The notes: a model not told the origin generated them from the sequence alone. A stretch of DNA of 64,000 bases from an uncultured Prevotellaceae bacterium (GCA_900319225.1 ONNV01000003.1:186001-250000); one strand, 5' to 3'. Positions 53,293 to 61,358 are shown, numbered from the stretch's first letter. Numbers and translations are program-made.

Positions 53293-55662
53293 TTAGAATT
53301 TTATTGTTAATATAAAACCTGGTTTGTTTTGATTCGCCTCCACGTTAATGATGCCTTTTAAAACATTGTTCACAAAAGATGCAACGTTGTAAAGCCCTAA
53401 TCCGGAGCCGTTTGTTGTAGTAAATCCTTTTTCAAAAATATTTTCGGGATTTACCACATCGGGAGAAAGACCGTCTCCGTCATCGCTAATTGTCATGCGA
53501 ATGTGGCCTTCATCATTCTCAAAAACAACATCAAAATGCTTCGCGTTAAACTTAGAAGTGTTAGAAACCAAATTGTCAATAAAAATACTTGCTTCTAATG
53601 GTGCGAACTTTATAGTTTTAGAACAAGAGTTTATAACACATTGCAAAGTAAGTTCGCTATAAAAATCCGGCAAAACGTTATTGACATATTCACTAATATA
53701 ACTGACAATATCAGCCTCTATTTCATCTGCATCTATTCTATAATTTGCTTTTGTTGCAAATTGGGCTATAGAAGTTATTTTGTCATTGGCTCTAGAAATT
53801 CTTTCTATCATCTTGATAGTATCTTCAATTGTCAACTGACCTTTATTGTGTTTTTTCAATATTTGTCCAATAGTATTATGAATTGTGGCTGAATGAGTTC
53901 GAATATCATGATGATATTTAAGAATGCGATCCTTGTCAAGTGATCCAACAGATAACAGGAAAAGATTCTGCCTGTTTTTTTGTTCAAGCTCTTTTTCTGC
54001 TTTTTTGCGTTTTTCCTCTTCTTCTTGTGCTTTTTTTCTTGCCGTCTCTGCTTTCTGGCGTTCTTCCTCGGCTTTTTGCTCTGCTTTCTCTTTTTGTATG
54101 CGAAGCTCATCAAGATGTTTTTCGAACTCTTGGATCTTATTGAGCAAGAAAGCATCATTTGTCTTTTCAGCCAGTTTGCGGACATCATCAAACATTTGAG
54201 CTTGAATCACTTCCGCTTCAGAAGGATTCGATACTATATTGGCCAGTTCCTCGTTGTATTGTATTACACTTATGGATTTGTCATTCGCAAGAGTTTTTAT
54301 TAACTGAAGGAAATCAATTCTGCTACCAATGTTGTCATAGATGTGCTCTGTCGTGTCGGAGTCTTTATCGAACTCTAATTTTTTGCGTGCTTCTTGTGCT
54401 GATGCTTGATTGACAAAATAATCTTTTCTTATAAAACCTTCACCCCATAACACTCCAACGACATAACGCTCTAGACGTCTATGAATGAATGTGAAATAAT
54501 CCATTAATTGTTGAGATGCGTCAGTTCTAATTAGACCACCATCACGGCTGGACACCTCTTTAATCAAATCAGTATTGTCAGATTCAACATCGACTCTTCC
54601 GAACAAGTCGCGAGTTCCTAAGGTGCGGTTATAACCTTGCTGTTGTCGGTAATTCAGCCCCCAACTATCATCATTCCATTCGCCATATGGTAAAATGCGG
54701 AATCCATTTCTGAATAAGAACACATTACCATAACTAACCGGTTGAACGCCCATTCGTGCCGTAAAAGAATATTTTGCTGCACGGTTAAGGTAAAAAAGAC
54801 TTATCGAAGCTTTTTCTATATGAAAGAATTGATCATTGGGCTCTTCTATCTCATACATTACGACTCCACGGTCGGTCAATGTAGTGTGAATAGAATTTCC
54901 TTCGATTTTGCTTTCAATTTGCGTTGTTTTTAGTTTAAGAACATCGGCGATGGAGTTCTCTATTATACCATTGACTTTATCATGAGGAGTTGAAGTGGCT
55001 TCGTCCTCAGACTGCATTTGTGGCGCTTTAATTTCAATCTGGAAATCATCGTCTGTTCCTGAAAAAGGATTGATCATTTTTTCCAGGGATTTTCGTAGAC
55101 GCTTAATATCTTCACGTGTCCAGATGTCATGAAGCTCTCTAAATTGGAGGCTTGTTCCGGTTTTAGATGCGTTAGGAAAGGATGGTATTATTTCTGTTGT
55201 CTCATGTGGAATATCTATCGTATCAAATTCCGTTTTCTTGTTTTCCTCAAATACTTGCCAATCCACATTAAGCACCTCTGTGTCGTTCTCAGCTTCGCTA
55301 CGTGTCGTTAAAACCAAATAGCGTGCTAAACGGTCGCAAGACAATCTCCCGATACCTTTTGCTCCAGCATAATGACGTGTAATTTTATCACGGTAGGTGA
55401 CATCTTCCGTTCCATCGCTTTTGGCAGAGTAAGCCACAAATAGCCACTTGTTTATCAAGTCATCTTTGGACATACCTTTGCCGTTGTCAGCTATTTCCAG
55501 ATAGTCTTCATCAAAGGTGATCTCAACTTTTGAGGCATGGGCATCGTATGAGTTCTTGACTAGTTCCAAAATGGCAATATCAGGACTTGTAATCAAATCC
55601 CGTCCAAGTATATTTTTTAGTTCCGCGCTGACACGGAATTTAAGATTGTCCTTTGTTACCAT
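53293..55662 (-). CDS. Dual-GHKL ATPase: Hsp90/MORC-like N-terminus plus histidine-kinase-like C-terminus
   Basis: 789 residues. N-terminal GHKL ATPase: ELVKNSYDAHA (33-43), IADNGKGM (57-64), GAKGIGRLS (100-108), as in Hsp90/MutL/MORC proteins. A middle region precedes a long coiled coil (about 505-565, Glu/Lys/Ala repeats). The C-terminal half is kinase-like: possible H-box YHHDIRTHS (583-591; His584 or 585), N-box DNLVSNTSKF (696-705), G1 DDGDG (727-731), F-box FEKGFTT and G2 GSGLGLYN (752-759). Soluble, no membrane segment. It overlaps the upstream methyltransferase by 23 bp. Proposed: senses DNA or phage and phosphorylates the adjacent receiver-HEPN protein. Confidence 0.85.
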   Translation of the reverse strand: MVTKDNLKFRVSAELKNILGRDLITSPDIAILELVKNSYDAHASKVEITFDEDYLEIADNGKGMSKDDLINKWLFVAYSAKSDGTEDVTYRDKITRHYAGAKGIGRLSCDRLARYLVLTTRSEAENDTEVLNVDWQVFEENKKTEFDTIDIPHETTEIIPSFPNASKTGTSLQFRELHDIWTREDIKRLRKSLEKMINPFSGTDDDFQIEIKAPQMQSEDEATSTPHDKVNGIIENSIADVLKLKTTQIESKIEGNSIHTTLTDRGVVMYEIEEPNDQFFHIEKASISLFYLNRAAKYSFTARMGVQPVSYGNVFLFRNGFRILPYGEWNDDSWGLNYRQQQGYNRTLGTRDLFGRVDVESDNTDLIKEVSSRDGGLIRTDASQQLMDYFTFIHRRLERYVVGVLWGEGFIRKDYFVNQASAQEARKKLEFDKDSDTTEHIYDNIGSRIDFLQLIKTLANDKSISVIQYNEELANIVSNPSEAEVIQAQMFDDVRKLAEKTNDAFLLNKIQEFEKHLDELRIQKEKAEQKAEEERQKAETARKKAQEEEEKRKKAEKELEQKNRQNLFLLSVGSLDKDRILKYHHDIRTHSATIHNTIGQILKKHNKGQLTIEDTIKMIERISRANDKITSIAQFATKANYRIDADEIEADIVSYISEYVNNVLPDFYSELTLQCVINSCSKTIKFAPLEASIFIDNLVSNTSKFNAKHFDVVFENDEGHIRMTISDDGDGLSPDVVNPENIFEKGFTTTNGSGLGLYNVASFVNNVLKGIINVEANQNKPGFILTIKF

Positions 55663-56887
55663 GCTCTAACATCTGTTTAAGTACAATGCCTGCCTGTTCG
55701 GCAAATAAGGGTGGTATGGCGTTGCCTATTTGCGAATAACGTGGCACTTCCAGTTTGCGCATCTTTCCACCTGTGGTGTATTTCTTCTTTATCTCAAACC
55801 AATCTGGAAATGATTGAATGCGTGCACATTCACGGACAGTCATGATTCTGGGCTCGGAATAATGTATGTAATCGTCTGGTTGGCCGGTTATAGTAGGAGA
55901 TACATCACTCGGATCTAATACTGTGATCCCTCGTTGTTTAATGCCCCATTTTGCCCGATTCTTGCCGTCTATACGTTTTCCTCTCTCCGGATATTCAGAA
56001 AGCAGTTTTTTGAAACAATCAACCTTCCCGGAGTTATGATGGGCAAAGCTATGACTATCTGGAACGTTATGGCTATCTGGGTAATCTCCACGCATCAGGA
56101 TTTCATAGTTGGTTAGTTTTCTATGCCCATACACACCAGAATCAAACCCTTTCCTATCAGGGGTGGGCTCTTCACCATTTGATCGCAATAGGTCTGATAT
56201 TGCTTCTTCTAATATGGTCGTTGTACTCAAACCTTTATTCTTTAGGAAGGCTTCTTTGTTTGCCTTTAGCAACTCCTCAAACCGATTAGGAGATCCCAAC
56301 TCCTTAAGAATTCCAACAAGAATAAAACGTTTGCGACGCTGTGGTACTCCATATTGCGAGAAGTCAATTACTTGGGCTTTGACATCATAGCCTAATTCTT
56401 CCAGTTTTGATGTCACTTTGTGGGAATACGGCTCCGTTTCTGTTGCCGTCTTACCTTTATCAAATGCATATGTGAAACCTTTGACGTTCTCAAAAAGAAT
56501 CATCTTAGGCTTGACAAACTCAATGAATCTGATGTAAGAAAAAACCAATTGGTTGCGTGTGTCGTTTTCCTCGCGCTTTCCCGCCATAGAAAAGCCCTGG
56601 CAGGGAGGTCCACCTGCAACTAGATCTACTTGTCCTTGAAGGGCTTTGAGCTGGTCTGGGTATTTGTCCAGGACCTCATTGATTTCATGCGCTGTCTTTG
56701 GGAGCCAATCCGGCCAATTGAAGTGTTTTTTGTTGTCTATCAGGTTGTACTTAAGCGTTTCAAAGGCAAAAGGGTTTTTTTCAATGGCAAAAAGGCCTTC
56801 CCATCCTGCTTGATACAAACCAAGCGATAGGCCTCCACAACCAGCGAACAAGTCAATCACAGTATTTTTCTTAGTTTCCGCCACCAT
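55640..56887 (-). CDS. DNA (cytosine-5-)-methyltransferase, first gene of the defence operon
   Basis: 415 residues from ATG 56887; motif I IDLFAGCGGLSLG, motif IV GGPPCQGFS (Cys96), motif VI FENVKGF, and RRKRFILVG. Its promoter sits immediately upstream, so the gene is made first, which suits a protective methylase. The 3' end overlaps the GHKL gene by 23 bp, which ties the two together. It is the third C5 methyltransferase in the operon, one more than the two a LlaJI-type system needs. Confidence 0.93.
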   Translation of the reverse strand: MVAETKKNTVIDLFAGCGGLSLGLYQAGWEGLFAIEKNPFAFETLKYNLIDNKKHFNWPDWLPKTAHEINEVLDKYPDQLKALQGQVDLVAGGPPCQGFSMAGKREENDTRNQLVFSYIRFIEFVKPKMILFENVKGFTYAFDKGKTATETEPYSHKVTSKLEELGYDVKAQVIDFSQYGVPQRRKRFILVGILKELGSPNRFEELLKANKEAFLKNKGLSTTTILEEAISDLLRSNGEEPTPDRKGFDSGVYGHRKLTNYEILMRGDYPDSHNVPDSHSFAHHNSGKVDCFKKLLSEYPERGKRIDGKNRAKWGIKQRGITVLDPSDVSPTITGQPDDYIHYSEPRIMTVRECARIQSFPDWFEIKKKYTTGGKMRKLEVPRYSQIGNAIPPLFAEQAGIVLKQMLEHGNKGQS

Positions 56888-56908
56888 AGTTAAAAATAAG
56901 CAATTATG

Positions 56909-56942
56909 CAAATATAATGATTTGTTTTGTTTTTCTGGCAAA
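56909..56942 (-). promoter_or_regulatory. Promoter of the defence operon
   Basis: On the minus strand TTTG at 56939-56942 and TATATTTG at 56909-56916, 22 bp apart, ending about 21 bp before the methyltransferase ATG. No other promoter of this quality is seen inside the 12.8-kb gene run. Confidence 0.65.
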
Positions 56943-57060
56943 AGACGAACTCTATGTTGGAGATTGTTGAAAACTAGGCTCAATAATTGTCTGGAAGCCT
57001 TTTCATGTCACCGTAAACCGGAGGTACAAACGGCCCGAAACCTCACTTGTCCAAACAAGA

Positions 57061-58350
57061 TTAGTTGTCACTTTTATCTTTATCTTGTTGTAAAATGATG
57101 TTTTGAGGCAGTGGCTTACAATATGTTTTGTTTACCACTCTATCCCTAATATATTTCATGTTTGTGAAGTTGCGATTAATGTTCTGGGCCAACTCAAAGA
57201 AGTTGTCTGTGCCATTCGGTTTTTGGTTATAAAATGGTTTTATTGATATGCAGTTTTTATGTTCAAAAAGAGTATTCACTAAGGTGCGGTCAGAATTGCC
57301 ACAAGAGTGTCCCATTATGTATATCTGATATGGAGCGGATTCTATATAAGAAAGGACCGTTCTATAATTGTCGGATTCCAGATACTTTATTGATTTGATA
57401 TTTCTTCTGGACTCTTCGAATTCCAGTTCTTTTATTTCTTTGTAATTATCGTCTAACTCATCCCCATATCCAAAGATGATACTATTGGGGTTGTTGAGTG
57501 TGCCGTGTATGTTGGTGATCTGCGTTATTCCTTCTTCATAGTATTTTTCGATTGTATTAGTGTAATTAAAATTCAACAATAAAATGGTCTCCGGAAAGAG
57601 AAATGGACAAGGTTTGTCTGACAAAAAAAATTTACGTTTAAGAAATAGCCCTCGATAATATGTCAGATTATCAGAATCGGGCATGTTATAACCAAGGCGT
57701 TTAAAAGCACTATGCACATGATATTCAAAGTGGACTCCATTGAATAACTCATCCTTCAATATGTCCGCTACGGCTGAAATACCCTCTACAGCTATATCAC
57801 GTGGAGTCAGTGGTTCATATAACAATTCTTTAATTTCGCTGTTCGTCTGGGAAATATCATTACATGCTATGCTCAAATATTCGGTTAGTTTGTTTTTCAA
57901 AAAATATAGTTGGTCATTTAATAATTGCAATTCTTTAGACACATCTTTGTCATAATGAATCAATTGGGATGTGGATAAACAACATTTTTTAAGTTGTTTG
58001 TAATATTCATACTCAATATCAACCCATCCTTTTTGTTCAATGCAGCTCTTTATTCCTCGGTAAAAATCAGAATATGTTACTTTGTATTTTTTTGTACCAG
58101 TTTCTATCTTTTTTAAAAGGATGATTCTCTCTGATCTATTTAAGTCAACAACAGATTCAGAATAGGCGATTTGATTAAATGTGCAGGTCAGGCTCCTGAT
58201 TGTAAACAGTGGGTCTGTTGACAACATTGTTTTGTTGTCAATAAAAGACAAGACCCTTTGTTCCCAATACCATTCAATAAAATCTTTATAACTAGTCTTG
58301 AGACCATGAGCCAAATCAAAGCCATTACCTATGAGTACTATTCTGTTCAT
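57061..58350 (-). CDS. abiH: AbiH-family abortive-infection protein
   Basis: 429 residues beginning MNRIVLIGNGFDLAHGLKTS, the AbiH N-terminal signature, and continuing with YKDFIEWYWEQ. AbiH was found as an abortive-infection phage-resistance gene in Lactococcus; its mechanism is unknown. Near the C-terminus IYIMGHSCGNSDRTLVN is also family-like. I use the ATG at 58350; the longer reading overlaps the neighbouring gene. It lies 7 bp after a deoxyribosyltransferase-like gene, with which it may be co-expressed, and 173 bp before the operon start. Confidence 0.88.
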   Translation of the reverse strand: MNRIVLIGNGFDLAHGLKTSYKDFIEWYWEQRVLSFIDNKTMLSTDPLFTIRSLTCTFNQIAYSESVVDLNRSERIILLKKIETGTKKYKVTYSDFYRGIKSCIEQKGWVDIEYEYYKQLKKCCLSTSQLIHYDKDVSKELQLLNDQLYFLKNKLTEYLSIACNDISQTNSEIKELLYEPLTPRDIAVEGISAVADILKDELFNGVHFEYHVHSAFKRLGYNMPDSDNLTYYRGLFLKRKFFLSDKPCPFLFPETILLLNFNYTNTIEKYYEEGITQITNIHGTLNNPNSIIFGYGDELDDNYKEIKELEFEESRRNIKSIKYLESDNYRTVLSYIESAPYQIYIMGHSCGNSDRTLVNTLFEHKNCISIKPFYNQKPNGTDNFFELAQNINRNFTNMKYIRDRVVNKTYCKPLPQNIILQQDKDKSDN

Positions 58351-58357
58351 TTGATTC

Positions 58358-58786
58358 TTATTTCGAGATAGAGTCCAATACTCCTTCCATAGAGTCGGTG
58401 ATGCAATCAAACATCTTATACATCAGCTCCGGCCCCTCCTTCTCAGGAATATAGGCTATGACTTTCTTGCCGGCGCCGGCCATCCAGCCGGCCTCGGTGT
58501 GGGCGGATCGGCCGCAGGGGAGTACCAGGACGCAGACATCGGCCCAGCGCATGGCGTCAAAATCGCGCTGGAATCCGTATCGGGCCCATTCGTGGTCCAG
58601 GTGGCTTACGTAGTCCTGGGTGGTCCAATTTTCCCAATCAGGATCCACATCTTTCCAGAAGAATCCGCCTTTGCCGTCGGGCGGGTTGCGGAAATCAAAT
58701 ACTTGGTGTCCTTGCTCGCGGAGCTTCTTTACCACTTGGGGCTGGTAGGGGTTTTTCCAGCTGGAGGCTACGTAGATTTTTGCCAT
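58358..58786 (-). CDS. Nucleoside 2-deoxyribosyltransferase-like protein
   Basis: 142 residues of the Rossmann-like deoxyribosyltransferase/DUF4406 type: MAKIYVASSWKNPYQ at the N-terminus, RDFDAMRWADVCVLVLPCGR and SAHTEAGWMAGAGKKVIAYI. The HTEAGWM segment carries the expected catalytic Glu. Such folds cleave or bind nucleotides (NAD, nucleosides); the actual substrate is unknown. Adjacent to AbiH in the same direction, so it may be a defence accessory, or a background gene at the island edge. A minus-strand TATATTTG box is at 58816-58823. Confidence 0.75.
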   Translation of the reverse strand: MAKIYVASSWKNPYQPQVVKKLREQGHQVFDFRNPPDGKGGFFWKDVDPDWENWTTQDYVSHLDHEWARYGFQRDFDAMRWADVCVLVLPCGRSAHTEAGWMAGAGKKVIAYIPEKEGPELMYKMFDCITDSMEGVLDSISK

Positions 58787-58852
58787 ATTGGTTTGAGGCT
58801 TGAATTATTTATATACAAATATATGTATTGTTGCTGAAAATTGACGCATTAG

Positions 58853-58930
58853 TGACGCAAAGGGGTCGTTTCTTTCAGTCGCTTAGATTGGTAAAAGCGT
58901 CCCTTCGGGCCGAGCGCGTTTTGCGTCACT
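58853..58930. repeat. GGGGTCGTTTC repeat with inverted partner
   Basis: TGACGCAAAGGGGTCGTTTC (58853-58872), identical to copies at 42941 and 59421; a partial inverse TTTTGCGTCA closes the element at 58919-58929. Confidence 0.75.
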
Positions 58931-58962
58931 TTTCGTTACCTTTAAAAATAATATGGCAAATG

Positions 58963-58992
58963 TTTGGGTATAAAAAATTATACCTACATTTG
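58963..58992 (+). promoter_or_regulatory. Promoter with -7 box adjoining the 59000 start codon
   Basis: TTTG at 58963-58966 and TACATTTG at 58985-58992, 18 bp apart. The ATG is only 7 bp beyond, so the transcript would be leaderless or nearly so. Confidence 0.5.
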
Positions 58993-58999
58993 CCTGGTA

Positions 59000-59416
59000 A
59001 TGGAACTCATTACGAAACTCTGGTTCGCCGAAGGCAGGATTTATATCCTGACCGACAAGGGCAATACCTACAGTCGCCCGCTGGAGGCGTTTCCTCTGTT
59101 GCTTGAGGCTACGCCGGAGCAACGCCAGCGGTTTGTCATCGGCCTTGACAGAGAGGATATACGTTGGGAGGAGATTGATGAGGATATCCACATCAGCAGT
59201 TTCTATAATACTGAGGAGCCCAATCCGGACAATGTTATTGCCGATGTATTCCGCCGGTTCCCGCAGCTGAATGTATCGGAAGTGGCCCGATACATAGGCA
59301 TCAACAAAAGCCTGCTGTCCCGTTACATTTACGGAATCAAAAAGCCATCCCAGCAGCGCGCAGACCAGATTCTTGAGGCTATCCGCCAGCTAGGGCGCGA
59401 GATGTCGAAGATTTGA
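59000..59416 (+). CDS. DUF2442-like protein with helix-turn-helix
   Basis: 138 residues. The N-terminal part (about 1-75; TKLWFAEGRIYILTDKGNTY, RPLEAFPLLLEATPEQRQRF) resembles DUF2442, a small domain common in toxin-antitoxin and mobile loci. The C-terminal part is an XRE-like helix-turn-helix (NVSEVARYIGINKSLLSRYI YGIKKPSQQRADQIL in two pieces). Probable transcriptional regulator or antitoxin; no toxin partner is adjacent. ATG 59000 is used because the promoter box ends 7 bp before it. Confidence 0.75.
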   Translation: MELITKLWFAEGRIYILTDKGNTYSRPLEAFPLLLEATPEQRQRFVIGLDREDIRWEEIDEDIHISSFYNTEEPNPDNVIADVFRRFPQLNVSEVARYIGINKSLLSRYIYGIKKPSQQRADQILEAIRQLGREMSKI

Positions 59417-59420
59417 AAAT

Positions 59421-59440
59421 TGACGCAAAGGGGTCGTTTC
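59421..59440 (+). repeat. GGGGTCGTTTC repeat
   Basis: TGACGCAAAGGGGTCGTTTC, third identical copy, directly after the DUF2442 gene and ahead of the next promoter. Confidence 0.75.
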
Positions 59441-59467
59441 TTTTAGTCGCTTCGCTTGGTAATTTGC

Positions 59468-59475
59468 TACATTTG
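59468..59475 (+). promoter_or_regulatory. -7 box 4 bp from the 59480 start codon
   Basis: TACATTTG, the same sequence as at 58985, only 4 bp before the ATG; predicted transcript start coincides with the start codon. Confidence 0.45.
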
Positions 59476-59479
59476 CCGC

Positions 59480-59920
59480 ATGAAAAAAATTCTGATTGCG
59501 ATGGTTCTTTGCGCCGTGAGCGTGTTTGGGGCGGCGCGGACGGTCAGGACGGTGCGGATGGGTAATATCTCCATCGGCAAGGCTTATAACGGGTGCATGG
59601 CGGGGACTCACAGGTCCGATACGCTGTACTCTTTCATAGTTCTCAGCCCCGGCAGAAAGAATCAGACGGTCAGCATTAAGCTATCGGCCGATGCAAATGA
59701 GTCCATCTCCATCCTGGACGGCATCAGGGCGGCTTATCACGAGGGTGATACCATATCGGCTCAGAACGTACGGCTATTGTGCCACAAGGGGAATGTTTTC
59801 CAGGTGCTGGACATGGGCCCTGAGCGTAAGCAACCCGGGGAGGGTGAGTTCTGGTTCACGATCAGGAATATTAAGCATGAGACCAGGGTTATACGTAGGA
59901 ATAAGGGGCCATTATTATAA
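59480..59920 (+). CDS. Small secreted hypothetical protein
   Basis: 146 residues with a signal peptide (MKKILIAMVLCAVSVFGA, cleaved near GAA). The mature part is basic and beta-rich (QTVSIKLSADANESISILDG). No family recognised. Start chosen for the signal peptide; the -7 box 4 bp upstream implies a leaderless message. Its 3' end overlaps the convergent Fic remnant by 6 bp. Confidence 0.65.
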   Translation: MKKILIAMVLCAVSVFGAARTVRTVRMGNISIGKAYNGCMAGTHRSDTLYSFIVLSPGRKNQTVSIKLSADANESISILDGIRAAYHEGDTISAQNVRLLCHKGNVFQVLDMGPERKQPGEGEFWFTIRNIKHETRVIRRNKGPLL

Positions 59921-60559
59921 ATCATCCTCCTGCTCGTAGTAGTAGGAATAGTCAATGCCTTCCATGAAAGGATGTGCCATATTCATCTCAACATACTTAT
60001 CTACTATCTCATCGAAGGTCGAGTCTGGCATCTTCTCAATAGTTTCAAGGTTCTGTGGCAGATATTTTGCCAGACAGAACATTGTATTGCCCTTTGAGAT
60101 TGTTTTGGTACGAATCTGACCTGCAAAGTCATAGAGCCCTCCAAAGATATATGCGTGTATCTGCTGGAGTGATTTAATTGTTCCGGGCTGTAATGATTCC
60201 AACAGCCCGCTTTCAAATAGGGTGTAGGCTTTCTTTTGACTCTGGCCGTCAATTGTGTTATCGCTATATGTGAACCAGTCCAGGAAGGCGTTGGCACGGT
60301 TGTTTGGGTAGTGCTTGGCTAGTAGTTGAACACAATCATTGTCAAGAGCGTCGGCGGCTCGTTGTTTACCGTCCGGGGCCTCAAATTTGAACCCGTGAGT
60401 GACACTCACGAGTTGAATTCCTTGAGATGTCAGTTTCTTTTTAAGCCAACGCCAGTAGTTTCCGGCTTTAGTATAATCATCCTCGGGGGCCAAAGGGGAC
60501 GGTTCTTTTTGGGCCCCTTTTTCAGAAAAATAAAAAGCAGTGGGGGTATTAACCTTCAC
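59915..60559 (-). pseudogene. Truncated Fic/DOC protein, N-terminus replaced by REP sequence
   Basis: The open frame has 214 codons. Residues about 25-70 (AGNYWRWLKKKLTSQGIQLV, FKFEAPDGKQRAADALD) look like a Bro-N/phage-antirepressor-type fragment, followed by a Fic domain (NAFLDWFTYSDNTIDGQSQK; SLQQIHAYIFGGLYDFAGQI; FDEIVDKYVEMNMAHPFMEG). It breaks off inside the catalytic HPFxxGNGR motif: after HPFMEG the reading becomes IDYSYYYEQEDDL and stops, so the GNGR and remaining helices are lost. The first 25 codons come from the REP arm at 60486-60517 and the adjoining loop, so the true start is lost. Not functional as a Fic enzyme. Confidence 0.75.
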
Positions 60560-60615
60560 TGCTTCTGTCTATGTTAGATAAAAAGGGGCCAAAAAGAACC
60601 GTCCCCTTTAGCCCC
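60486..60615. repeat. Composite REP-terminator-REP element
   Basis: Outer arms GGGGCCAAAGGGGACGG... at 60486-60517 and 60585-60615 with one or two mismatches, nested hairpin AAAAAGCAGTG/CACTGCTTC at about 60532-60568. Same design as at 26902 and 61359. Confidence 0.8.
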
Positions 60616-60627
60616 CTGCGGGATGAG

Positions 60628-61116
60628 TTACTCAAGAGTAAACACTATCTTTTTGGGATACAGTTCAATCTCAAGATTGTCCTTTCCTGCCATATTTACT
60701 GAAGCTGAAGGAGTGCCCGTCCATACAAATGAGCAATTGGAAGAGTTCCAGGTCCAGTCAACAGGACAATCAGGATTTTCATGAGAATCCCAATAGCTAT
60801 CAAATACCTCTACTTTCTTAATTTTGCCTACAGAAGATGTGAATGTCAGCACAGTTGATGCTTTATACAAATATATATCTCCGGAATAAAAACCGTCATC
60901 CTCTTCATCACCAGCAAGAGTAACCGTGATACCATCCTTGGAATTGTTCATTAAGATGACGTCGCCTTCATCATCTATATAAACATCAATTTTATTGCAA
61001 AATTTCTCATCCAGAGTGACAGTTTTGCCTTTTACATCATCCTTCTTGTCATCATCACTGCATGAACCTAAAAAAAGAGCCAGTGCTGCCATGCACATAA
61101 CATTAATTGCTTTCAT
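60628..61116 (-). CDS. Hypothetical lipoprotein
   Basis: 162 residues; lipobox FLGSC with SDDDKKDD after the Cys, the usual exported-lipoprotein start in this phylum. The mature part alternates short beta-strands (KTVTLDEKFCNKIDVYIDDE; VDWTWNSSNCSFVWTG), perhaps one immunoglobulin-like domain. No family recognised. It is flanked on both sides by composite REP elements. Confidence 0.7.
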   Translation of the reverse strand: MKAINVMCMAALALFLGSCSDDDKKDDVKGKTVTLDEKFCNKIDVYIDDEGDVILMNNSKDGITVTLAGDEEDDGFYSGDIYLYKASTVLTFTSSVGKIKKVEVFDSYWDSHENPDCPVDWTWNSSNCSFVWTGTPSASVNMAGKDNLEIELYPKKIVFTLE

Positions 61117-61358
61117 TGTCTTAAAAAATAATTAGGATTAAACATTAGTGTATTGGTTGGGGCTGCAGCCCCAGGATAGAATAAATGGAACAGATCCATT
61201 GTCAGCCAGGATGGCCTCTTAAAGTCCTTTTCATATAGTCCCTTTTTAGTAAAATGAGTTATCAATCAGGTTAGCTTGTTGACCAACATTGCAAACATAG
61301 GGAAATTTTTCTTAATTAGTGCTAACATTTGTCTTTTTTTTTGAGAGAGGGGCCAGAG
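61117..61358. other. Intergenic spacer upstream of the 60628 lipoprotein
   Basis: AT-rich, no gene. It contains a small palindrome TGGGGCTGCAGCCCCA near 61157-61172. No promoter of good quality is seen. Confidence 0.5.

Noticed and set aside
53980-54303. Plus-strand Phe/Leu-rich open frame opposite the coiled coil
   Set aside because: Antisense of Glu/Lys-rich codons always yields Phe/Leu-rich frames; no other support.
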